This document shows, one piece after another, positions 7,961-16,749 of a stretch of DNA of 64,000 nt (positions are counted from its first letter, which is position 1; each line of letters starts with the position of its first letter). Source of the stretch: Dietzia sp. B32 (lineage in GTDB: Bacteria; Actinomycetota; Actinomycetes; Mycobacteriales; Mycobacteriaceae); NCBI RefSeq assembly GCF_024732245.1, contig NZ_CP093845.1, positions 186,001 to 250,000 of the forward strand, written 5' to 3'. Under the pieces are notes generated by a model. The model did no database searches and had not been told where the DNA came from. It saw nothing but the letters and a program-made list of their open reading frames with translations. A program made the position numbers and the translations under genes.

Positions 7961-8736
7961 CGCGGCATCCGCCTCCAGATCGGCTGCGGGACGAGCCGTG
8001 CGACGGCGAACATGACGCGCAGCTGCCACGGGATCCACACCACGCCCGCCGTGCGCGACTCGACGCGGTCGACCACCGCGTCCGCCACCTGGTCCGGCGT
8101 GGACGAGAACGGTGCGGGGTCCATGCCCGCGGTCATCCGGCCGATCACGAAACCCGGGCGCGGGATCACCAGGGTGACGCCCGTGCCGTGCAGGGCGTCG
8201 GCCATGCCGGAGGCGAACCCGTCGAGCCCGGCCTTGGCCGAGCCGTACACGTAGTTGGCGCGCCTGACCCGCTGTCCGGCGACGGAGGAGAACGCGACGA
8301 GCACCCCGCGTCGGCGGGGCTTCATCCGCTCGGCCAGAACCGTGAGAAGAGCTGCCTGGGCCACGAAGTCGGTGTGCAGGATGCGGGCCGCGGCGCGCGA
8401 GTCGCGCTCGGCCACCTCCTGGTCCCCCAGGATGCCGAAGGCCAGGACGGCGATATCGATCTCCCCGACCCGGTCCTCGATGTCCGCCACGACCGTCGCG
8501 TGGGAGTCGAGGTCGTCGGCGTCGAAGTCGACGAGTTCCACCGCCGTGGCACCAGCAGTCCGCAGCGGGGCCGCGAGCTCGGAAACGTCGCCTCCGGGCC
8601 GGCTCGCCAGGACGACGGTGCGGCCGGGTGCGAGGCGGTGGGCGACGGCCAGACCGATCTCGCTGCGGCCACCGAAGACCACCACGACCTCACCGCCGGA
8701 CTCGGACCGGGACGACGGGGTTGCGGGTGTGGGCAT
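7957..8736 (-). CDS. Short-chain dehydrogenase, DprE2-like (Rv2073c type)
   Basis: A 259-residue classical SDR with a cofactor motif GGRSEIG, SSVAG serine region and YGSAK catalytic Tyr/Lys. Its details (VELVDFDADDLDSH, AFGILGDQE, RRANYVYGSAKAGLDGF, near-terminal IWRRMPR) match the family of DprE2, the decaprenylphospho-2-keto-ribose reductase of arabinan synthesis. However, dprE1 is not adjacent. The position next to cobK and the F420-dependent enzyme matches the M. tuberculosis paralog Rv2073c. Start ATG 8736 is chosen by homology. Substrate uncertain: a lipid-linked sugar is possible. Confidence 0.82.
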   Translation of the reverse strand: MPTPATPSSRSESGGEVVVVFGGRSEIGLAVAHRLAPGRTVVLASRPGGDVSELAAPLRTAGATAVELVDFDADDLDSHATVVADIEDRVGEIDIAVLAFGILGDQEVAERDSRAAARILHTDFVAQAALLTVLAERMKPRRRGVLVAFSSVAGQRVRRANYVYGSAKAGLDGFASGMADALHGTGVTLVIPRPGFVIGRMTAGMDPAPFSSTPDQVADAVVDRVESRTAGVVWIPWQLRVMFAVARLVPQPIWRRMPR

Positions 8737-8774
8737 GTGGCCAGTCTCCCATGCAGCGTGTCGCGCTCTGCGTT

Positions 8775-8839
8775 GACTCACTGCGTCGACTCACTGCGGC
8801 CGACTCACTGCGGCCGGCTCACCGCCGTCGACCCACTGT
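8775..8839. repeat. Five-unit tandem repeat (13-14 bp) between divergent genes
   Basis: Units resembling GACTCACTGC begin at 8775, 8788, 8802, 8816 and 8830; the first three are identical and the last two have one or two changes. They fill the gap between the SDR and the F420-dependent enzyme genes, so they could hold operator sites or simply be slippage-derived DNA. Confidence 0.85.
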
Positions 8840-8854
8840 GGCAGTCTCGGCGTC

Positions 8855-9262
8855 ATGGCCCACTCGATGGCGGATCTCTCCGACGACGCCCACCGCTTCC
8901 TGTCCGAGTACCACCTCGGCAGCCTGACCACGCTCCGGCGTGACGGTTCGCCGCACGTGGTCGCCGTGGGATTCACGATCGATGCGGAGGGCGGGCTGGC
9001 GCGTGTCATCACCCGGCGGGGATCACAGAAGGCGGCCAATGCCCGGCGCGGCGGCCGCGCGGCGGTCTCGCATGTCGACCGCGGGCGGTGGCTCACCTTC
9101 GAGGGGACCATCCGCCTACTCGAGGATCCCGACTCGGTCCGCGAGGGCGAGCGCCGCTATGCGATGCGGTACCGCGAGCCGAGCCCGAACCCCGAGCGGG
9201 TGGTGTTGGCGATCGAGGTGGATCGTGTCCTGGGCTCCAAGCAGATGTTCACCGGCGCCTGA
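8855..9262 (+). CDS. PPOX-class F420-dependent oxidoreductase (Rv2074/biliverdin-reductase type)
   Basis: A 135-residue split-beta-barrel flavin/deazaflavin-binding protein. The start (LSDDAHRFLSEYHLGSLTTLRRDGSPHVV) and the GSQKAANARR phosphate-binding segment are typical of F420-dependent pyridoxamine-oxidase-like enzymes. M. tuberculosis Rv2074, in the same position beside Rv2073c, is an F420-dependent biliverdin reductase, so that activity is plausible here. It acts in the cytoplasm with reduced F420. Monocistronic, divergent from the SDR gene; the -10 is unclear (CAGTCT 7 nt before the ATG). Confidence 0.85.
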   Translation: MAHSMADLSDDAHRFLSEYHLGSLTTLRRDGSPHVVAVGFTIDAEGGLARVITRRGSQKAANARRGGRAAVSHVDRGRWLTFEGTIRLLEDPDSVREGERRYAMRYREPSPNPERVVLAIEVDRVLGSKQMFTGA

Positions 9263-9318
9263 CTCCGCGATTCGATGCGCGGACGGGTGCGCGGCCGCCC
9301 TCGATCCATTTCGGCTGC

Positions 9319-10425
9319 TCAGAGGACGCGCAGGCCGCGGTCGCCGTTGTTCAGGTCGCGGCGGCCATCGGCGGTGACGGCCACGATGTCCTCCAGCCGC
9401 GCGCCCCACACCCCGGCCGTGTAGACGCCGGGCTCCACCGAGAACGTCATCCCCTCGGCGAGCACCGTGTCCGCGCCGGGCGCGACGAACGGCGGCTCGT
9501 GCAGTCCCAGGCCGATCCCGTGCCCGGTGCGGTGGATGAACAACTCCCCGAGCCCGGCGGCGGCGAGGTGCTCGCGGGCGGCGGCGTCGACCTCGCCGAT
9601 CGCGATCCCCGGGCGGACGGCCTCACGTGCCAGGCGCTGCGCTTCCTCCAGCGCTGCGTAGGCCTCGGCGACCTCGGCGGTGGGCTGGCCCATCGAGTAG
9701 GTCCGGGTGCAGTCGGAGTGGTAGCCGCTGGGCAGCGGCCCGCCGATGTCCACCACCACGATGTCCCCGGTCTCGACCACCCGGTCGGACACCCCGTGGT
9801 GCGGGTCGGCGCCGTTGGGCCCCGAGCCGACGATCACGAACTCGGCGTGCGTGAGCCCCTCGGACTCGATGGCGGCGGTGATGAGCTCGCCGACCTGCGC
9901 CTCGGTCCGGCCCACCTGCAGGAACTCCCCCATCCGGGCATGTACTGCATCGATGCGCCGGGCGGCCTCGGCGAGCTCGCCCACCTCGTGCCCGGTCTTC
10001 ACGGCCCGCACGTGATCGATCACCTCCGAGGCGAGGACCACCTCGCCGTCGACACCGTCCTGGAGCGGAACCAGGTGCAGAGCCGGCAGGGCGGTGGAGA
10101 CCGCCACCCGCCCGGCGACCGACCCGGTGACGAGCGCGATGGCGTCGGTCCCGTCCGACCACGGGTGGATCCTCGCCCCCACGCGGTCGGCCGCGCGCCG
10201 GGTGACGCCGGTGAGTTCGAGCGCCGGCAGCACCAGTAGCGGCTGGTCCCCGTCGACCGGGACGACCAGCGCGGTGAGCCGCTCGTGCGAGTCCATGCGC
10301 TCCCCGGTGAGATACGACATGTCCTCGCCGGAGTACACCACCACGTGGTCGATCCCGAGCTCCCGCGCGCGATCGCGGACGGCGGCCAGACGGTACGAGT
10401 GGGTCTGTGCGGTGGGGTTGTCCAT
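9319..10425 (-). CDS. pepE: M24 family metallopeptidase (PepE/PepQ type, Xaa-Pro dipeptidase)
   Basis: A 368-residue protein with an N-terminal creatinase-like domain and a C-terminal pita-bread aminopeptidase domain. The five metal ligands are visible: Asp in VVVDIGG, Asp in HSDCTRTY, His in HRTGHGIG, Glu in SVEPG and Glu in RLEDIV. It would release N-terminal residues ahead of proline or cleave X-Pro dipeptides in the cytoplasm. Position matches Rv2089c (pepE). ATG 10425 follows TACTCT by 7 nt with GGAGGG in between, so it may be read leaderless or with a very short leader. Divergent from the exonuclease gene. Confidence 0.92.
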   Translation of the reverse strand: MDNPTAQTHSYRLAAVRDRARELGIDHVVVYSGEDMSYLTGERMDSHERLTALVVPVDGDQPLLVLPALELTGVTRRAADRVGARIHPWSDGTDAIALVTGSVAGRVAVSTALPALHLVPLQDGVDGEVVLASEVIDHVRAVKTGHEVGELAEAARRIDAVHARMGEFLQVGRTEAQVGELITAAIESEGLTHAEFVIVGSGPNGADPHHGVSDRVVETGDIVVVDIGGPLPSGYHSDCTRTYSMGQPTAEVAEAYAALEEAQRLAREAVRPGIAIGEVDAAAREHLAAAGLGELFIHRTGHGIGLGLHEPPFVAPGADTVLAEGMTFSVEPGVYTAGVWGARLEDIVAVTADGRRDLNNGDRGLRVL

Positions 10426-10432
10426 GCCCTCC

Positions 10433-10438
10433 AGAGTA
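10433..10438 (-). promoter_or_regulatory. -10 hexamer TACTCT of pepE, leaderless or near-leaderless
   Basis: TACTCT ends 7 nt before the ATG, so the expected transcription start falls on or next to the start codon. Confidence 0.55.
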
Positions 10439-10516
10439 GGCCCGGGGCGACTAGCCTGACTTCCAGCTACTCACTCCACATGCTCACTCCACACCCCACG
10501 ATCCCGAGGAGGCGCG

Positions 10517-11446
10517 GTGTCCCAGGGCCCGCTCATGGTTCTCGACAGCGCCGGCCTGTGGTTCCGCGCGTTCCACTCAGTGCCGGAGAAGATCACCGGC
10601 CCGGACGGCTCGCCCGCCAACGCCGTGCGCGGCTTCTGCGACATGGTGGCCGTGCTCGTGGACGAGTACTCCCCGTCCGGCCTGGTGGCCGCGCTGGACC
10701 GTGCGTGGCGTCCGGACTGGCGGGTGGAGCTGTTGCCCTCGTACAAGGCCCACCGGGTGGGTGACGACGGCGAGGAGGACGCCCCCGCGTCGCTGGCCCC
10801 GCAGGTCGAGGTGATCCGCGGAATCCTCGGGGCGGCGGGCATCACCCAGGCGTGGGCGCAGGACGCGGAGGCCGACGACGTGCTGGCCGCGCTGGCCACC
10901 CGGGGTCGTGAGGTACTGGTCGTGACGGGCGACCGCGACCTGTTCCAGCTGGCGTCGGTGAGCACGACCGTCGTGTACGTGGGAGCGGGGATGAAGAAGC
11001 GTCTCGCGTACACCCCGGAGGTCGTCGCGGAGCGCTTCGACCTGCCCGCGGGTGACGATGCGCGCGTGTATGCGGACTATGCGGTGCTGGTCGGCGACGC
11101 CTCGGACGGCTTGCCCGGGGTGGCGGGGGTCGGCGCGAAGACCGCCGCGACCCTGCTGCGCGAGTACGGCGACCTCGACGGCATCGTCGCCGCCGCCGAC
11201 GATCCGGGATCGGCGCTGACCGCACGCCAGCGCAAGGCGATCACCGAGGGGGCCGACTACCTCGCCGCGGCCCGCGGGGTCGTCCGCCTGGGTGGCCGCG
11301 AGTTCGACGTGCAGTTCGAGGGCGACGTCGACGGCCGCCGAGGGGAGGTGGACTCCGGGCGACTCGAGACGCTGGGCGAGTCGACCGGGCAGGCCCGCGC
11401 GATCAGCCGACTCGTCGAGGCGACGGAGGGACTCGACGCGGTCTGA
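10517..11446 (+). CDS. 5'-3' exonuclease (PolA N-terminal domain/FEN family)
   Basis: A 309-residue stand-alone 5' nuclease, the counterpart of Rv2090. It shows LDSAGLWFRAF, the substrate-binding arch SYKAHR, metal-binding EADDVLAALA and TGDRDLFQL, and the helix-3-turn-helix segment GDASDGLPGVAGVGAKTA. Such enzymes remove 5' flaps and RNA primers. GTG 10517 has a good ribosome site (GAGGAGG) a few bases upstream. It is separate from any DNA polymerase I gene and probably acts as a second flap nuclease beside PolA. Confidence 0.93.
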   Translation: MSQGPLMVLDSAGLWFRAFHSVPEKITGPDGSPANAVRGFCDMVAVLVDEYSPSGLVAALDRAWRPDWRVELLPSYKAHRVGDDGEEDAPASLAPQVEVIRGILGAAGITQAWAQDAEADDVLAALATRGREVLVVTGDRDLFQLASVSTTVVYVGAGMKKRLAYTPEVVAERFDLPAGDDARVYADYAVLVGDASDGLPGVAGVGAKTAATLLREYGDLDGIVAAADDPGSALTARQRKAITEGADYLAAARGVVRLGGREFDVQFEGDVDGRRGEVDSGRLETLGESTGQARAISRLVEATEGLDAV

Positions 11447-11498
11447 GCCGACGGGGACCCAGGTCGTCGCAGCCGTGCACGCCCCCACGGGGACGGGC

Positions 11499-14159
11499 TC
11501 AGGCCATGTGGTCGAGCACCACGCCGCGGCGCAGGGACCCCACCGCGGACCGGGCGGTGCGAGCCACCTCCGGTTCGGCGACCTGACCGAGCTGGGCGAG
11601 GACGTCCACCACGAGGCGGGCGGACCGCACGAAGTCACCGGCGGTGAGCTCGACGCCCTCCTGCCACGAGGCCGCGAGGATCGAGGCGAGCGCGCCGCCG
11701 GAGACCCAGTGGTGCATCACGGGCGCGAGCCCCGCGTCCAGGTCCGGTGTGGTGGGCAGGCGGTGCGAGCGTTCGATCTCGGCAACGTCGCCGGCAACCC
11801 GCTCCGTCTCGGCGAGGGCGTCGCGCAGGATGTCGTCGGAGGGGGCGCGGACCGCCGAGTCCGTCCGCGGGTGGGCCACGACGGTGGTGACGACCGCCGC
11901 GAGGCCCGCGGCATCGAGACCGCGCCACACTCCCCGCCGCAGGCACTCGGCGACGAACAGGTCCTGCTCGGTGTGCACCCCCGCCAGGAGTCGCCCGGCG
12001 TCGGTGGCGCGGAGGACACCACCCACCTCCTCCAGATAACCGAGGTGGCGGAGCAGGTCGACGATGCGGCGGAAGCGGCGGGCCAGCGAATCGGCGTCGG
12101 CGTCGACCTCCGCGGTGAGTGCGGCGACGTCCGCGTCGGCGCGGGCCCAGCGCTCGTGGAGTCGGGCGAGCTTGTCGACCCGCGGGTCCTCGTGCAGCAG
12201 GTGCTGGCGCAGCGCCCGGCGGGCCGCAGCGATCCGCGGGTCCTTGCGGACGGGCTTGCCCCCGGCGCTCTTCATCCGGCCTTTCGCCTTGCCCCGCAGG
12301 TGCTCCATGCGCTGCACCAGTGCGCGCTTGGCGCGCCCGTCGAGCTTCCGGCGACCCCTGGGCAGGTCGACCCGGCCCACCGGGACAGGGGGTGAGGCGA
12401 AGTCGTTCTGGCGTAGCCAGCCTGTCCACCCGGTGTCGGTGAGGCAGAGCAGCGCGGGGTCGGACTGGATGTCGGTACGCACCTGCAGGACGGTCGCGAC
12501 CATGCCGAACCGTTTGCGGCCCACGGTGATCACCGAGCCGGCGGTCTGCTTGAGCATCGCCGCCCGGACCGACGCGAGTCGGTCGTCCCGGCTCGACTTC
12601 TCGGCCTTGCGCTCCAGTCGGCTGAGCTCGGCCCGCAATCCCATGTACTCGTCGAGGTCCGCGTCTCCCCCTGCCTCCTCGAGCGAGGCACGCATCCGGT
12701 CCCGTTCGTCGGAGCGCCGCTCGATGGCACGGGACCGGGACACCAGGGTGCGGTCGGTCTGGAACTGGGCGAACGACCGGCCGATCAGCGTGGTGGCCTC
12801 CTCGACGCCGAGCTGTTCGACGAGGTTGACCGCCATCGAATAGTCGGGCGCGAAGGCGCTGTGCAGTGGGAATCGCGGGGTGTCGACGAGGGCGGAGAGG
12901 GCGTCCAGGTCGAGGTCCGGCTGGTCGAGCACCACCGCGGTGCCCTTGGTGTCGATTCCCCGCCGGCCGGCCCTGCCCGTGATCTGCGAATACTCCGCGG
13001 AGGTGAGCATCGCGTGCGTGTCACCGTTGAACTTGGTCGTCTTCTCCAGCACTACGGCACGGGCCGGCATGTGGATGCCCAGGGCCAGTGTCTCGGTCGC
13101 GAACACGACCTTGATCAGCCCCGCGGAGAACAGTTCCTCGACGATGGTCCGGAAGAGCGGGAGCATCCCGGCGTGGTGGGCGGCGAGCCCGTCGACCAGG
13201 CCGGCGCGGAACGAGGCGAAGTCGAGAGCGTCGAGGTCGTGCTGTGGGACCCGAGCGCAGGCGGCGTCCACGTGGGAGGCGATGCGGCGGGCCTCCTCGC
13301 CGGTGGTGAGCCGGAGGCGGGCCCGCCGCATCTGGGCGACGGCGCCGTCACAACCCGCGCGGGAGAACACGAAGTAGATGGCCGGTAGTAGCCGCTCGTC
13401 GTCGAGTTTCTCGATGACGTCCTGTCGGCGCGCCCACTGCGCGCGGGGTCGGGCCGCGACCCGCTCGTCGTGGTATCCGCTCCTCGACCGTCTGCGCTGG
13501 TCGGCGGCTGCCCGGATGGGGATCAGATCGCCATCGGTGTACAGCATGTGGGCCAGCGGTACAGGGCGGTGTTCGGACAGCACCACGGCGGTGTCACCGC
13601 GGATCTCGGTGATCCACCCGCCCAGCTCGTCGGTGTTGCTCAGGGTGGCGGACAATCCGACCAGCCGGACGGCCGGATCGAGGGTGAGGATGATCTCCTC
13701 CCACACCACGCCCCTCGAACGGTCGCCGAGGTAGTGGATCTCGTCCATCACCGCGCAGTCCAGATCGTGGAGGGCCGACGACCCGCTGTAGATCATGTTC
13801 CGGAGGACCTCGGTGGTCATCACCACGATGGGCGCATCCGCGTCGATCGAGTGGTCGCCGGTGAGCAGCCCCACGTTCTCGGCGCCGAAGCGGGTGCGGA
13901 ACTGCCGGAACTTCTGGTTGCTCAGTGCCTTGATCGGGGTGGTGTAGAAGCAGCGCCCGCCCCCGGCGAGCGACCGGTGCGCGGCGTATTCGCCGACGAG
14001 GGTCTTCCCGGACCCGGTGGGCGCTGAGACGAGGAGGTTGCGCCCGGCGTCCAGGGCGGAGAACGCCTCGAGTTGGAAGGGATCCGGTGAGAAGCCCTCC
14101 CCCGTGAGGAAGTCCTCGAGGACCTGGTCGGTATGGGGGTCGTCAGGTGATGTCGTCAT
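11499..14159 (-). CDS. helY: DEAD/DEAH-box helicase, HelY/Ski2-Mtr4 type
   Basis: An 886-residue superfamily 2 helicase. Motif I APTGSGKT (46-53), II DEIH (139-142), III SATLSN and VI QITGRAGRRG identify the Ski2-like class; the C-terminal DSHCT-like domain follows a basic segment. It matches Rv2092c (HelY) and probably unwinds structured RNA or DNA; the substrate in actinobacteria is not established. ATG 14159 lies inside the last codons of tatC (17-nt overlap), so translation is coupled. Last gene of the pafB-pafC-tatA-tatC-helY run. Confidence 0.93.
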   Translation of the reverse strand: MTTSPDDPHTDQVLEDFLTGEGFSPDPFQLEAFSALDAGRNLLVSAPTGSGKTLVGEYAAHRSLAGGGRCFYTTPIKALSNQKFRQFRTRFGAENVGLLTGDHSIDADAPIVVMTTEVLRNMIYSGSSALHDLDCAVMDEIHYLGDRSRGVVWEEIILTLDPAVRLVGLSATLSNTDELGGWITEIRGDTAVVLSEHRPVPLAHMLYTDGDLIPIRAAADQRRRSRSGYHDERVAARPRAQWARRQDVIEKLDDERLLPAIYFVFSRAGCDGAVAQMRRARLRLTTGEEARRIASHVDAACARVPQHDLDALDFASFRAGLVDGLAAHHAGMLPLFRTIVEELFSAGLIKVVFATETLALGIHMPARAVVLEKTTKFNGDTHAMLTSAEYSQITGRAGRRGIDTKGTAVVLDQPDLDLDALSALVDTPRFPLHSAFAPDYSMAVNLVEQLGVEEATTLIGRSFAQFQTDRTLVSRSRAIERRSDERDRMRASLEEAGGDADLDEYMGLRAELSRLERKAEKSSRDDRLASVRAAMLKQTAGSVITVGRKRFGMVATVLQVRTDIQSDPALLCLTDTGWTGWLRQNDFASPPVPVGRVDLPRGRRKLDGRAKRALVQRMEHLRGKAKGRMKSAGGKPVRKDPRIAAARRALRQHLLHEDPRVDKLARLHERWARADADVAALTAEVDADADSLARRFRRIVDLLRHLGYLEEVGGVLRATDAGRLLAGVHTEQDLFVAECLRRGVWRGLDAAGLAAVVTTVVAHPRTDSAVRAPSDDILRDALAETERVAGDVAEIERSHRLPTTPDLDAGLAPVMHHWVSGGALASILAASWQEGVELTAGDFVRSARLVVDVLAQLGQVAEPEVARTARSAVGSLRRGVVLDHMA

Positions 14160-15210
14160 AGAGTGAGCCGCCACCGGCCGGGGCCGGGGCCTGGAGCGGG
14201 CGGGTGTCGCCGGGCGTCCGGGTGCAGGTGTCGGGGGCGGGGGTCGTCAGCGGCGCGGGACGCTCGAGGGGGCCGGATCCCCCGACACCGTCTGCGGGGC
14301 CCAGCGGCGAGGCCGATTCGTCGTCCACCTCGAGCCAGTCGGCGCGGGACTTGTTCTTGCGCTTGTCGTGGAGGCGCGCGAACTGGATGGCGCCCTCGAC
14401 GAGGATGGTCACCGCCACCGCGAGGGCGAGCATCGAGAACGGGTCCTGGCCGGGCGAGGCCACGGCCGCGAACACGAAGATGCCCATGATGATCCCGCGA
14501 CGCGACTTGGCCAGCACCTCGTAGCTCACCACCCCGGCGACGTTGAGCATCGCGAGCAGGAGTGGGATCTCGAAACTCACCCCGAAGATGAGGATGAGCT
14601 GGATGAGGAACGTGAAGTACTGCGTGCCCGACAGCGCCGTGGTCTGGACGTTGTCGCCGATCGAGAGCAGGAACTCCAACGCGTGGACGATCACGACGTA
14701 GGCCAGGACCGCGCCACCGATGAACAGCACGGCCGCGAGGAAGGTGAAGACGACGCCGTAGCGCTTCTCGTTCTTGTGCAGGCCCGGTGTGATGAACGCC
14801 CACAACTGGTAGAGCCAGACCGGGCTGGCCAGCACGATACCGGCGGTGGCGGACACCTTGAGTCGGAGCATGAACTGCTCGAACGGCCCGGTGGCCAGGA
14901 GGCGGCACTCATCGCCGTTGTCGCCGAGCTGCAGGCGCGCCCCCGGCGGGATGTCGCAGTAGGGACCGGTGAGGATGCCACCCAGGGACGGGACGCCGAG
15001 GAAACCGCTCCCGTACCACCAGAACCCGAAGCCGAGCGTGACGATGATCGCCGCCATCGCGATGAGCACACGATTGCGCAACTCATAGACGTGCTCGATG
15101 AGCGGCATCGTGCCGTCGGGGTTGCGTGGCCGGCGGCGGCGTCTGGACAGCAGGCGACCGGCGCCGCCCTTGCGGGTGGCGCCGGTGTCAGCGGTCTCGG
15201 TCTGCGTCAT
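14143..15210 (-). CDS. tatC: Sec-independent protein translocase subunit TatC
   Basis: A 355-residue multi-pass membrane protein. It shows the cytoplasmic N-terminal motif MPLIEHVYELRNR, the conserved loop residues (FEQFMLRLKV), and six hydrophobic segments spread over residues ~50-285. TatC binds the twin-arginine signal peptide and, with TatA, exports folded proteins. The N-terminus carries a run of arginines and the C-terminus a Pro/Thr-rich tail of ~70 residues, both common in actinobacterial TatC. It follows tatA by 12 bp and overlaps helY at its end. Confidence 0.96.
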   Translation of the reverse strand: MTQTETADTGATRKGGAGRLLSRRRRRPRNPDGTMPLIEHVYELRNRVLIAMAAIIVTLGFGFWWYGSGFLGVPSLGGILTGPYCDIPPGARLQLGDNGDECRLLATGPFEQFMLRLKVSATAGIVLASPVWLYQLWAFITPGLHKNEKRYGVVFTFLAAVLFIGGAVLAYVVIVHALEFLLSIGDNVQTTALSGTQYFTFLIQLILIFGVSFEIPLLLAMLNVAGVVSYEVLAKSRRGIIMGIFVFAAVASPGQDPFSMLALAVAVTILVEGAIQFARLHDKRKNKSRADWLEVDDESASPLGPADGVGGSGPLERPAPLTTPAPDTCTRTPGDTRPLQAPAPAGGGSLYDDIT

Positions 15211-15222
15211 GGAGAGGCTGGC

Positions 15223-15660
15223 CTACTGCCCCTGCTGACCCTGGCCACCCTGGTACGGGGCGGTGGGGTCGGTGAACTGCTGCTGGCCCTGCTGCTGCTG
15301 GTACGGCTGCGGGGTCGGCTGCTGGCCCTGCTGCTGCTGCTGGTACGGCTGCTGCGGCGCCTGCGGAAATCCCGGGCCCTGCGGCTGGAACTGCTGGGGT
15401 GCCTGCTGCTGCTGCGGCTGGGCGAACTGCTGCCCCTGCGGCTGCGCATACTGGGCGGCGTTCGGCTGGGCCTGGGTGAGTGCCTGCGGCTCCGGGTTCT
15501 CGACCGGCTTGTCGTCGTTCTGCATCTCCTTGATCTCCGACTTGAAGATGCGCATCGACCGTCCGAGGCCGCGGGCGGCGTCCGGGAGCTTCTTCGAACC
15601 GAACAGCAGGAGCACCACCGCGAGGACGATGAGCCAGTGCCAGATGCTCAACGCACCCAT
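15223..15660 (-). CDS. tatA: Twin-arginine translocase subunit TatA with long Gln/Pro-rich tail
   Basis: A 145-residue protein. Residues 5-20 form the single membrane helix ([15 protein letters not shown]), followed by the FGSKKLPD hinge and the amphipathic helix [18 protein letters not shown]. From ~residue 60 to the end the tail is almost only Gln, Pro, Gly and Tyr. TatA homologues usually have a shorter charged tail; the tail is encoded by CAG/CAA-rich DNA that could vary by slippage. A clear ribosome site (GGAGGT) precedes the ATG. Confidence 0.95.
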   Translation of the reverse strand: MGALSIWHWLIVLAVVLLLFGSKKLPDAARGLGRSMRIFKSEIKEMQNDDKPVENPEPQALTQAQPNAAQYAQPQGQQFAQPQQQQAPQQFQPQGPGFPQAPQQPYQQQQQGQQPTPQPYQQQQGQQQFTDPTAPYQGGQGQQGQ

Positions 15661-15768
15661 GTCAACCTCCGTTTGTCTGACAACACACCCATGCTAGCGC
15701 ACCGGCATCGGGAATCGTCACCCCAGCGCCCCCGGAAACCGGCTGCGAGCTGGATGTTCTCCAGATAT

Positions 15769-16749
15769 TCACACACCCGTTTCCGTAGCGTCTCCGGGCG
15801 TCGCCGAATAGACCTCGAGCCCGCCCGCGGCGCGGCGCGCGACCTCGGCTGCCAGTCCGGGCTCGACGGCCCGCACGACGTCCGCGTGTCCGAGGAGGAA
15901 GCGGAGCAGCCACGCGCGGTCGTGGTAGGCGATCTCGACGTCCAGATCGCCGTCCGGGCGGCGGATCACGCTGTGGAACCGGAACTCGTCGAGGAACCAT
16001 GCCGCGGCGGCGGGGACACGGGCGGACTCCAGGCGGATGTCGCCCTCGCCGTCGTCCTGTGGCTCGGGTCCCAGCGCGCGGCGCGGTCCCACCTCCTCGA
16101 CCCCGCTCATCCGGTCGGTGCGGAAGGTCCGCCACTGCCCGGACTCACGGTCCACCCCGTGGACGTAGGAGTGACCGTCGGCGACGGACAGGCGCGCGGG
16201 GTCCACGACCCGGGTCGTGGAGGTGTCGGAGCTGGCCGAGTGGTAGACGAAGCGCAGCGCACGGCCGTCGTGGACGGCGGTGCGGACGACGTCGGCGTCC
16301 GCGTCCGGGTCCGAGTCCGGGGTCTCGCGCCGGGCGGCAACCTCTGCGCCACGGTCATCGGCCCCGGTCGCGGTGCGGAGTGTCGCCAGCAGGTCGCGTA
16401 GTGCGGACTGGTCGATGACCTCGGGTTGGTCGAGGAACACCGCCAGGCCGGTCTCGAGCGTCACCGCCTCGGCGGCCGTCAACCGGACCGGCCGGTCGAT
16501 CCCGGCGGTGAAGGTGACCTCGACCAGGTCGGCGTCATCGAGATCCTCGGAGGAGAAGGCGAGGTCGATCAGGTCACCGGGGCCGTACCCGGGCAGACCG
16601 CAGGACCACAGTTGCCACAGCGCGGCCCGGAGCTGTGTCTCCGTCAGTCCGAGGTCGCGGGCGGCGTCGGCCACGGGGACCGCACCCCGGGTGTGGAAGT
16701 ACGGGACCACGCTGAGCAGCGTGGCCAGCGGGACGGAGCGGGCGCTCAT
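15769..16749 (-). CDS. pafC: WYL-domain transcriptional regulator PafC
   Basis: A 326-residue protein with an N-terminal helix-turn-helix region (VADAARDLGLTETQLRAALWQLWSCG) and a WYL domain ending in the WCX segment. Together with PafB it activates the RecA-independent DNA-damage response in mycobacteria. Start ATG 16749 overlaps the pafB stop by 4 nt (ATGA), so the two are co-translated, fitting a PafB-PafC heterodimer. Confidence 0.92.
   Translation of the reverse strand: MSARSVPLATLLSVVPYFHTRGAVPVADAARDLGLTETQLRAALWQLWSCGLPGYGPGDLIDLAFSSEDLDDADLVEVTFTAGIDRPVRLTAAEAVTLETGLAVFLDQPEVIDQSALRDLLATLRTATGADDRGAEVAARRETPDSDPDADADVVRTAVHDGRALRFVYHSASSDTSTTRVVDPARLSVADGHSYVHGVDRESGQWRTFRTDRMSGVEEVGPRRALGPEPQDDGEGDIRLESARVPAAAAWFLDEFRFHSVIRRPDGDLDVEIAYHDRAWLLRFLLGHADVVRAVEPGLAAEVARRAAGGLEVYSATPGDATETGV

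Noticed and set aside
15263-15480. CTG/CAG-rich tract as a separate repeat array or CRISPR
   Set aside because: It is the in-frame Gln-rich tail of tatA; there are no regular spacers.
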